DNA of 64,000 nucleotides, taken from positions 1-64,000 of the forward strand of contig JAWPHD010006797.1 of the NCBI GenBank assembly GCA_037043455.1. Direction: 5' to 3'. The translations under genes and the position numbers were made by a program. Below the pieces are notes generated by a model. That model saw only the letters and a list, made by a program, of their open reading frames with translations. It did not search any database and was not told where the DNA came from. The stretch comes from Cyrtodaria siliqua. Lineage: Eukaryota > Mollusca > Bivalvia > Adapedonta > Hiatellidae. Shown here one piece after another: positions 42,501-54,500 of this stretch (position 1 is the first letter of the stretch; every line of letters starts with the position of its first letter).

Positions 42501-45500
42501 GATAGACAGACACTCGGGGAGGAGGTCTCTGGAGAGGAGGCGGATTCAGAAGATGAAGATGCCACTGAGGCGGAGTCAGTAGAGGAAGAGGAGGAGCTTG
42601 ATGATGGCTATGCCATTAGGCCAGGTCAGTGATATTAGAGCATTAAGACTAATTCTTAATTGGATACCAGATAAGGCTATCTGCATTTTAGCACTGAATA
42701 GTCTAGATCATCTGCGACGCTTGTTTTCAAGACAAACGTCTAGAACATTTCTTCTAAAAAAAGTTTAAAGCTTGCCAAGATTTTGGTAACATTTTGGCTG
42801 ATACAGATGCACCTTCTGTCGAAGATATACAGAATGACAGAAAGACACTAAATTAATAAATAAACAAAGAGGGAAACTTCAAACAAAATGTGAATGGTCA
42901 CAAAATGAATACTATAATAAAAAAATAATAATTACAGACATATGTTTCCAGTTTCAATTTTTTTCTGCACAAAAGGTCAAGCCATTTATATTTACAATCA
43001 AGCGTCGAAGATGATCAAGGCTAGAGTGCTGAAAAGCCTGACATCAACAATTGCATGACGTCATTGTGCAAATAAACATGAAAAATGCATGTAGATAGTG
43101 CTGTTAATGTGCAAATTGTCAATGGCATGCAAGAAAGAAAAAAATGGTATCCTATTCAGATAGGGAAATTCCAACCCTCAGTATATATCTGTTTTAATCA
43201 GAACTGAGGCTCATCGGAACGATGGCAGAGCCTCAGTTCTGATAAAAACAATAACCTCATGTTGGAATTCTCCATCTTCGCGGACACCTATGACAGATTC
43301 TTATAATCAACCCAAATTGATAATAGCAGGTAGATTGTCGTTAATAATCAAATTGTATGCTGAAAAATGAATTTTTAGTGAATAAGTGGCTCAGCTTCAT
43401 GGTGAAATGTCTACTTTTACCTGACAATACCTTTTAAAATACTTGACCAATTTAAATAAACTATGACTCATTTTCTTAGTCAATGTATTTCCAATCCAAT
43501 GGATAGAAATTTTATACCAACCTGAAAAAAGTTTTTATTTCCGAAAAATCTTAACAGGCAAACTGCGTCTCTCAATGACTATAATTCCTAAAATAATTGA
43601 CCGATTTTAAGTCTCATTTTCTTAGTTAGACCATTTCCTTTATAAACAGTCTTTTAACTCATTTTAGAGTTATTTTATATATTAAGAATTTCGTGGTTCT
43701 TGATTCAAGAAACTCATTACTTAATGTAGAGTAGAAACTCTATTAGTTCCAAGAAAGGATTGAGTATCCCCACTTTTGCTAAATTAAGATTTTCATTGGT
43801 CCAAATCACTGCACACTTTTAAACCAACCAGCATACTTTATTCATATTAAAAATTAATTGCTTCTAAATACTTCTTTGGTGACATCACTTTCTGGTATTA
43901 TTATATATCTTCCTGGTATTTTGACAGCAGGCCGCTATTTTCTATTTTTTAGCTCGACTGATCAGAGATCAGCAGAGCTTATGCCGTGGTGCGGCGTCCG
44001 TCGTCCGTCTGTCTGTCTGTCCGTAAACTTTTTTTTGTAGCGACTACTCCTCTGAAACTACTAAATGGATTTTCATGAAACTTTACAGAAATGTTGCCCA
44101 TGAAGTCTAGTTGATCCTAGCAAAAATTCATGTTGATCTGAAAGCCAAGATGGCCGCCAAATCTAAAAATAGGTTTTTAAAAAACAAGTTTGTAGCGAAT
44201 ACTTCTTCAAAACTCTAAGTGATATTGATATGGGACTTTTTCTAAAATGATCAGCATGACATGATGTTGGTCCTTGTCGAAAATCGTTTTGATTCGACGT
44301 TAAACATGGCTGCCAGCGGCCATCTTTGTTTACATAGAGTTATATAATGAAAATTTGGAGCGACTACTCCTCTGAAACTACTTGACGGATTTTCATGAAA
44401 CTTCACAGGAATGTTGCTCTTGATGTCTAATTGATCCTAGCAAAAATTCAGGTCGGCCAGAAATTCAAGATGGCCGCCACAGCTAAAAATAGATTTTTAA
44501 AAAATAAGTTTGTAGCGACTACTTCTTGAAAACTATAAGTGATATTGATATGGGACTTTTTCTAAAATGATCAGCATGACATGATGTTGGTCCTTGTCGA
44601 AAATCGTTTTGATTCGACGTTAAACATGGCTGCCAGCGGCCATCTTTGTTTACATAGAGTTATATAATAAAAACTTGTAGCGACTACTCCTCTGAAACTA
44701 CTAGACGGATGTTCATGAAACTTCACAGGAATGTTGCTCTTGATGTCTTGTTGATCCTAGAAAAATGTCAGGCTGACCGGAAATTCAAAATGGCCGCCAC
44801 GGCTAAAAATAGATTTAAAATAAATAAATTTGTAGCGACTACTACTTAAAAACTATAAGTGATATTGATATGGGACTTTTTCTAAAATGATCAGTATGAC
44901 ATGATGTTGATCCTTGTCAAAAATTATTTGACTTTAAACATGGCCCCCAGTGGCCATCTTTGTTTACATAGAGTTATATAATGAAAACTTGTAGCGACTA
45001 CTCCTATGAAACTACTTGATGGATTTTCATGAAACTTCACAGGAATGTTGACCTAGCTATCAAAAATCTATCAGTAGAGCTTCAAGGTCATTGACCTCTT
45101 GTTTTTAACATGTTATTTCGAAGATCGTGACAATTTTACATGTTCCCCTTTAAGTTTCGTCATCTTCAGCTGTATTAACTTTTAGAAACTTTACTGCATG
45201 AGAAATTGCGAGATTCACACATTTAAAATTTTGAAGTGAGGGGAATTAACTCGTAAGAGATGCCATTGTTGAAATAGTTTAAAAATGATAACACTTGACT
45301 CTGTATTCTTTTTTTAATTAAATAATTAATAAATTTCCTGGAGTTTAGAATCTTGCGATCAGAGTATAGTCAACCTTTTTGGTTAAATCCACGTCTTTCA
45401 GGGTTGTATTGGTATTTGAAGAACGAAGGGCATCGTGAAACCAGATGATGTGTTTCTGAAATGAACAAAAAAAAGTTTGTGAAAAATATATAAGCCATAT

Positions 45501-48500
45501 GATATGCATGGATTTTCATATGAATCAACATAGTGTCCTGTTATTTTTAAAGGGAATTTAACTTGGGCTGTTGTATATAGAGGTAAATTGACATCACAGA
45601 AATGTTCACATTGTACCATCAACTTGTACGGGTTTTATGTGATAAATAGATCACAAAATCATCAATTATTTATTAAACTCTTTAGCAAACTCTATTTGAT
45701 GCTCAATAATAAATTCTATAATAAATCAGCACTCTGACATGTAAGATCAGCTATTATATCTGCGAAGAAATAAATATTTAATCATTATTCTCCCATTACC
45801 GCTAAAATCAACAAAATATTTTTTGAAGGATGTCATACATAGAATGAAATATGGAAATTTTCATATCGTGCCCTGTATCAGCCTTCGCCCAAATATCAGG
45901 TCTCAGGCAGATATTGGCATCTCAGGGCAATACAGGATGTGATATGAAATGCCCATATGTCATGTATGTTATTCTCAATACATATGGTATATCTGTTTAT
46001 ATATCTTTCAATATAAGCATGTTTTGGTTAGGCAAAAAGAAAAATAGATGTGTGTTTCCAGTTGCCTGACCGACCCTATTTTTAAATGACCAAAGATTTT
46101 AGTGCCAAATTTTTAAAAAAAAATTGTTTTCAATTTGTTGTGAAGGATCGTTTATCACATAGCTTACATCATGGAAGTGAAACATTAACATCATTCTATA
46201 TTTCCTTTAATCCACTGGGACTGGTGTAAAACTATGTAAATTATTACTGAATGTTATAGCATATGTACAGAGTTGAATGTTTTCTTCCATGTCAACAATG
46301 CAACGCTAATAAATTATTTAACTAATTAGTAAAATGCATGTTAAACTAATGTCAGTTATAAAGTGTCCTATTATTTGTAACAGGAATGCATAATTTAACT
46401 GAGGTGGTCTTATATCGAGGTAAACTGACAACATCCAGGGCTTTTTCTAGGTATCCCTCAGGGCCGAAAAAATGGACCCGTTCTAAATGCAAAATAGTGT
46501 ATTTTTTTCCCAATTATTGAGAAAAAAAATCCTGAGAGAAAAAATTCAAGTCTCAATTTTTTATTTTTTTTATATATATATATATATATTATATTATATT
46601 GTGTGATGAATTGTAGAAATTTCCCAGTTTGACAAAATCTATAGCATATCTCTTCCTCTACTGTGCTATCTCGCCTAGTGTGCAAGATAGCACAGTAGCC
46701 AGATTTTAGGAACTACTTTCTTAGCAGGTTGAAGAACTGTTAAAAACTTCTGAATTTGAAGGAGGAAGTGGTCCTGAAATGCCAATGCATCCAAAAAATG
46801 CTGGAAATGCACCCTGAACCCCAGCCATCATCGTCTACAGGACTGTTTCAGCGGTTCCAGTCTGTGCCTATGCAGCAATATCGTGACGTCACACAGCGCG
46901 AGTGACGTCACAATATTTATGTATTACACCATGCTGTCGCCAAAGGAATGACAGAAGAAGGAATACATGTGTCAAAAGACGATTGCAATGAAATTCATCA
47001 CAGGATATATAATATAGAGTTTAAATAACATCGTTGTCATGATACGGGAAATAATTCCCTCGTGAGAAAGATTCTAATTCCCGTATCACAACAGCAATGT
47101 TAATTAAACTCTATATATGTATTATTTATTTTTTTACATGTATGTTGTACTGATACATCCCTTATGTTACATACTAATCAATATAGTGGTATGTTATAGA
47201 TGTAATAGTGTTCCTAATAATACCTTTTAGGCTTTTACCTCGCCCTAACTTACAAAATGTTGACGTAAACAATTCTCAATTGGCCATTTTATCGATGAAA
47301 GAAATTCCCAATTTGGATGTTTTTAATGATAGAAATTTCCCAAATTTACAAGGGTCCTTTTTACCAAAATATCTGAAAAAAGCCCTGACATCACACAGAA
47401 ACTTTCAACTTGTATCATCAACTTGTATCCATGGCTTTCTTTGATAAATAGAATAAACACCAAAAAAACAACACAAAAAAACTATTTTTCTTTTTGACCT
47501 TATACATGTTATAAAAGGCTTGTTAAAGTATCCCAGTGAGCTGGGACAATAGTTAGCCTAAAAAAACAAAAAACTGTGTTTACTGTAACCTAACGGACAC
47601 CTTTATAACCTGTGTTTACTGTAGCCTAACAGACACCTTTATAACCTGTGTTTACTGTAACCTAACGGACTACCTTTATAACCTGTGTTTACTGTAACCT
47701 AACGGACACCTTTATAACCTGAGTTTACTGTAACCTAACGGACACCTTTATAACCTGTGTTTACTGTAACCTAACGGACACCTTTATAACCTGTGTTTAC
47801 TGTAGCCTAACAGACACCTTTATAACCTGTGTTTACTGTAACCTAACGGACTACCTTTATAAACTGTGTTTACTGTAACCTAAAAGACACCTTTAAAACC
47901 TGTGTTTACTGTAACCTAACGGACACCTTTATAACCTGTGTTTACTGTAACCTAACGGACACCTTTATAACCTGAGTTTACTGTAACCTAACGGACACCT
48001 TTATAACCTGTGTTTACTGTAACCTAACGGACACCTTTATAACCTGTGTTTACTGTAGCCTAACGGACACCTTTATAACCTGTGTTTACTGTAACCTAAC
48101 GGACTACCTTTATAACCTGTGTTTACTGTAACCTAAAAGACACCTTTATAACCTGTGTTTACTGTAACCTAACGGACACCTTTATAACCTGTGTTTACTG
48201 TAACCTAACGGACACCTTTATAACCTGTGTTTACTGTAACATAACGGACACCTTTATAACCTGTGTTTACTGTAACCTAACGGACACCTTTATAACCTGT
48301 GTTTACTGTAACCTAACGGACACCTTTATAACCTGTGTTTACTGTAACCTAACGGACACCTTTATAACCTGTGTTTACTGTAACCTAACGGACACCTTTA
48401 TAACCTGTGTTTACTGTAGCCTAACGGACACCTTTATAACCTGTGTTTACTGTAACCTAACGGACACCTTTATAACCTGTGTTTACTGTAGCCTATAGGA

Positions 48501-51500
48501 CACCTTTATAACCTGTGTTTACTGTAACCTCACGGACACCTTTATAACCTGTGTTTACTGTAGCCTAATGGACACCTTTATAACCTGTGTTTACTGTAAC
48601 CTAACGGACACCTTTATAACCTGTGTTTACTGTAGCCTAACGGACACCTTTATAACCTGTGTTTACTGTAACCTAACGGACTACCTTTATAACCTGTGTT
48701 TACTGTAGCCTAACGGACTACCTTTATAACCTGTGTTTACTGTAACCTAAAAGACACCTTTATAACCTGTGTTTACTGTAACCTAACAGACTACCTTTAT
48801 AACACTCACTTGTTTTTACTGAGAATAAAGAAATCTGAACAAAACAGGTTCTGTCATTCAAACATGTCAAATAAATCGGTATCTAATTGTTCTCAAGCTT
48901 AAAATCCTCATTTACTGTATAGAAATCGAAAATCATGTTAAAGAACAATAGAAATATATTCGATACTGTCAAGGGGCCCGGGCGTAGCTGGCCTTTTTGA
49001 AGCTGCAGGCCCGCTTAATTTCTGAGCATTGTAGGGGGGTCTGTAGGCATCCTCCCTCAGAAAACTTTGATAAATAGAGTGTTCCTGGTGCATTTTGGTG
49101 CATTTTCGAGATTTCTCAGAATAATGTGCAGGCCCGGGCCTGCAGAGCCTCTGTGCAGCTACGCAACTGACTGAAGTAAGATTAGCCTAAAGTACGGTCC
49201 CTACCTCTCTGGAGTGACTCGAAATATTAATATTCAATAGTAAGAGTAGCAGCTAGTTTAGGTATGTTTTTTTAATTCCGCTCTCTGGCGTGGCTCTAAA
49301 TATTGATATACAATTAATTTAAAGACAGTGTGCAATAAGCTGGTGCCAGGTTTATATCACAGAGGTCAAATATACTAAAGATTATTGCTTTAGCTTTAGC
49401 TCACCCAGGGGCGAGGCTCGGTCTCAGAGCTGAAACTTGGAGATGCCACCTTTAATTTGTTTACATCACCAAAGCTGTCAGTAATCCAAGCGAACATGAC
49501 ATGATGTCATACAGTACTGATGAGTCAACTGTAGACAGCTAGCTGCAACTGTAGACGGCTTAGCTGTTCTACAAGTATTTGTTACATCATTCAACCTTAA
49601 CAATAGTTAACACATGAACAGGTCTGTCTTTTTGCTCATTAAATCCTGGAATTGTTAATTATTGACTTGCAATTATCCCAGTTTATTCAACACATGTCAC
49701 AACAGCACATCAACAGCCGACTATTTGCAGTTTATTGATTTTAAGCATCCACAGATGCAGCTGATTTTTACCATAAATATGCTAAAAAGTGTTTTAACAT
49801 AGGACTGTACATCTGATTAACTGGCATTTTATCTGGGGACAGTAAATAATTATGCCTAGGAGTAGAAAATATGTTTTACGTTTCCATAGTTACTTTTCAG
49901 TTTTGCTTATTTATCTTGTAGCCGCCATTTGAATATGAGTGTTTTGTGTGACTAAAAGGGGTAACCATCTTTTAAAACAGTTGTCATGGGTAGTCATGAA
50001 TTTTGCCGAAATTTTCAGGAAAGGTAGTAGAGGTACTGATCTATCATTCCTGTTAATTTAAGCCAAACATTTTTGTGACTGTTTTGAGAAATCGGCAATT
50101 TTGGAGTTATAAAAAAATCAAAATGTTCAATCTTCACATTTGAACCGCAATTTATACTATGATATAATATGCCAGAAATGGTCAAAATGAATTTAAGGAG
50201 GATGTTTAATATATAAACTTACTTAATTCATTGTCTATGTTATTTTTACATTCAAAATTGGCTTAAGCTAGCGCTTTTTAAAAGACAACTGTAAAACACT
50301 TGAAATTCAACAATAAGTTATGCGACATATGCACAAAAAAGCTTCGGCTGCTTCTAGCCTGATCATAATATCATTCAAATAGATGATGTTGCTATGATGT
50401 CATGACATAATGGGATTATGACATCACAGTCATGGCAACGTCAGTGTGACGTCACAATCATGGCAGCGTCATCAGTGTGACGTCACACTCATGACAACAT
50501 CGTCAATGTGACGTCAATATCATGGCAACATCATCATTGATTTGTGTTAAAGGACATAAGGCAATCTTGATTTTTTTAAGCTCATGGCGTCCCCTTAGGT
50601 TTTCTAATAATTTGCATTTGTTTGATCATTAATATTAATTATAAGAATAGTTTAATACAAATTGTGTAGGCATAATATTGAATATTGATTATTGCACCAA
50701 TAATATGGCAGAAAAAGACAGAAAAAAAAGAAACTCAAAATGTTATTCAGTTATATGCAAGCAGGTTTAAAGTCAAAATTATACTGGATAAATAAAATGA
50801 GATGCTAATTTCAGTGCTTGATAAACACTTCAAGATTGCCGTGTGTCCTTTTAAAATTATCAATGTAGCAAAACATCTGTGACTTACATTAAATTGTTGA
50901 TTATTAATGATGTTCCCTAAGCTTGATGAAGGTAGGTGAAACATTGGATTAAAGATGTTAAGAATACTTGTCATGATGTTAGAATTCAAGGAGTTGAATT
51001 TATGTGTGTGTAATTTAAGGTGTAATATAAGAATCTGTCATGGGTATCCGGTGAAGATCGGGAATTCCTACACAAGGTATAATTGTCTTTTATCGAGGCT
51101 CTGCCGAGATTAAAAAAAAAAAGTTATTCCATGGGATGGAATTCCCTATCTGAACCGGATACCAATGATCGATTTTTTTTTCTTGCATATCATTACATTC
51201 TGCACATTGATGTTGCCAACTACTAAAGTTTTGCATGTTTATTTACACAATGACGTCATGCAACTGTCATTGTTCACATCAGCATGCGACTTTTATATTT
51301 CCCCATGTGTAAGATATTGCAGGGCGGATCTATGATTTCAGCTTATGGGGGCGTAAGATTTTGGTCAATTTTCGGGTCCGTTTCTAGCCTCATAAAACGG
51401 TTGCGGTAGTGCATTGATAAGGTAAAAAAGTCTGTTTTCAAATAAAAGGATTTAACAATGTGTTAATTAAACCACTCATTAGCCATTATGCGTCGAACGA

Positions 51501-54500
51501 GCGAGATTTTTTTTATACTGAGGGCGTGCATCAAAATTGTTTGATATTTTATCTACAGTAACATGGACATACATGTATGATCCGGAACTTTTAGTGGGTG
51601 GGCGCGCGCCGGGTGATTTTGAACATGTTCTTTAAATCCTTGACTGAATGTAATCCGAATATAAAATTATTTATTTTCAATTTTGTTTGTTGAATCTGTC
51701 TAAAATATATTGATGAGTTTTCATACACTTTTTTTGTCAAAATTGTGCATTCCATTTAAAAGATATTAAATAAAATGTAAATGGAGTACCAATATGTGTC
51801 ATCTAGTGTAATCTTCTGGTGAGTTTAAGGCTTACCTAGCCCAGGAGAAGAAAAATTGCCATTCCAACTATCTGTGTGCCGCAGCCGGGAATAAAACCAA
51901 GGACCTCTTGCTTTTCACACAAGCATACTTACCATTACACCACCATGGCATTTGATGTTTGAATGCGAATTATGATATCATATTATGATGTAGTTCTTAA
52001 AACACACTTCCAATTTGGATTTTCACAGATAAGTGATTACATACAATGCTGTTATTTTACAAGTACCTTATTATGTCGAACAAGGACACGGCATTATTAA
52101 GTATTGAGAAAATTTGCCATTCCAAAAACTGATGTGCCACAAGAACCTCTTGCTTTCCGGGCAAGCATGCTAACTCTTAACACCATCAAACCATCCAGTA
52201 TTATTTTTGAAAGACAATAATTATTATATTATATTATGACCTAGCTCTTAAAACCCACTGATCTCCAACGTGTAATATGCAAAAGAATACTTAATATGTG
52301 AAATATTAACACTGCCTGACTGTAGTCTGTGAAAATCCAAGTTGGAGCTGAGTGCATGGAATTAAATAGCGACCTCTATTGCATTGTATGTTCTATTTTC
52401 CCAGGTGTTTTTGAGACCTAGTCCTGGAAAAGACGTTAGCCAAAAGAAAATTAAACTAGAAATTGTTATTGTCCATGGGACAAAAACGTATGGCTCCCCC
52501 TCTCGCCCGAACAGACATAATTGACGACTCTAGGTCCAACCGTTCTCTATTGATCTGAGATAGTTTTGATATTCAATATCCCTGTGTCTGTATCTACTAT
52601 CTGTATCAGTAAGGCCACATAAAAAAATATGTGTGGTTCAGGTAACCCGACAGACCCTATTTTTTTAAGGGGCAGACCCTAAAACTTTTTATGCAAAAAT
52701 TTAAAAAAATAAAAAAAAAAAATAAAAAAAAAATAAAATAAAAAAAATAAAAAAAAAAATAAAAAAAAAATAAAAAATTGAAAACAAAATCAATAGGGGT
52801 CATCTACTGGTCATGACCAACCATCCTTCACAGTTTGAGGACCCTAGGTCCAACCATTGTCTAGTTATTGATCGGACCGTTTTGATAGTGAAGGTCACCG
52901 CTACCTTGACCATTGACCTAGTGACCCCAAAATCAATAGGGGTCCTCTACTGGTCATGATCAACCATCCTTCCAAGTTTGAGGACCCTAGGTCCAAACAT
53001 TGTGTAGTTATTGATCGGACATCGTTTTGATAGTCAATGTCACCGCGCCCTTGACCTTTGACCTAGTGACCCCAAAATCGATAGGGGTCATCTACTGGTC
53101 ATGACCAACCATCCTTCCAATTTGAGGACCCTAGGTCCAACCATTCTCTAGTTATTGATCGGACATCGTTTTGATAGTCAATGTCACCGCGACCTTGACC
53201 ATTGACCTAGTGACCCTAAAATCAATAGGAGTCATCTACTGGTCATGATCAACCATCCTTCCAAGTTTGAGGACCCTAGGTCCAACCATTGTGTAGTTAT
53301 TGATCGGACATCGTTCTGATAGTCAATGTCACTGCGCCCTTGACCTTTGACCTAGTGACCCCAAAATCAATAGGGGTCATCTACTGGTCATGACCAACCA
53401 TCCTTCCAATTTGAGGACCCGAGGTCCAACCATTCTCTAGATATTGATCGGACATCGTTTTGATAGTCAATGTCACCGCGACCTTGACCTTAGTCCTAGT
53501 GACCCCAAAATCAATAGGGGTCATCTACTGGTCATGACCAACCATCCTTCCAAGTTTGAGGACCCTAGGACCAACCATTCTCTAGTTATTGATCGGACAT
53601 CGTTTTGATAGTCGATGTCACCGCGACCGCGACCTTTAACCTAGTGACCCCAAAATCAATAGGGGTCATCTACTTTTGATGATCAACCATCCTTCCAAGT
53701 TTGAGGACCCTAGGTCCAACCATTCTCTAGTTATTGATCGGACATCGTTTGTGACACAGACAGACAGACAGACAGATCTACAGACACACAGAAAGCACAA
53801 AATCAATATGGCTCCCCTACCACACTTTGTGTGGGGGAGCCATAAATAGATGCAGTACGGTTACTGTTGAATGCATGTTTGTAATATTGCAATATTTATT
53901 CCATCCCCAGGGGAGTTTGAGGCTTACCTAGCCCTGGAGAAGCAGTTAGCTAAAACTAAAGATACCAGTGCAAGGATACAGTTGATGACAGCACTGCGTC
54001 TGCAGCAACAGAGGATGAAGGAAAAATGGAAACGACCAAAACGGCCGAAGGTAACCTTTAATTTTACTATGTAAAGGAAATTTTGTTTAAAGAGACACAT
54101 GGTAATCTTGATTTGGTTAAAACTTGCAGCATCCCATTAGTTTTCCTACATAATTTGCATTTGTTCAATCGTTGATATATTTTATTAGAATAGTTTAAAG
54201 CAAATTGTTTTTACATATTACAAACTGTCGTAAATATTACACCAATAATATTTAAATATTTGGTAGAATAATGAAGAAAATTTAAATCTCAGTATTTTAT
54301 TTAATTAAATGCAACCAGTTTTAAAGTCAGAATGTTACAATTAATAAATGGAGGTGCTAGTTTTAATGATTAATATCAAACACAAGATTGCCGTGTGTCC
54401 CTTTAAGCAAAAGATCATTGTTTGCAGTGACAATGTTTTATTAGTTCACTGTGGCCCATGAGGGGAGTCATGTGTAAACTAATTTCACGGGTCTAAATGT

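Larger units (their letters stand above)
42625..53910. other. 11.3-kb intron 21, repeat-filled
   Basis: Exons 21 and 22 join in phase (Gly codon split) with no exon needed between. Stretches without a named feature: 42640-43140, 43310-43940, 45110-45400, 46140-46980 and 49180-50410. The rest is covered by the elements below, including two ghost copies of exon 22. Confidence 0.6.

Noticed and set aside
46740..46835. Exon-like stretch (gaagaactgttaaaaacttc ...) reading about 30 codons
   Set aside because: Ends in a stop without a donor, and does not fit between exons 21 and 22, which already join in phase.
47570..48805. CRISPR-like array
   Set aside because: Contiguous tandem units with no unique spacers, in a eukaryotic intron.
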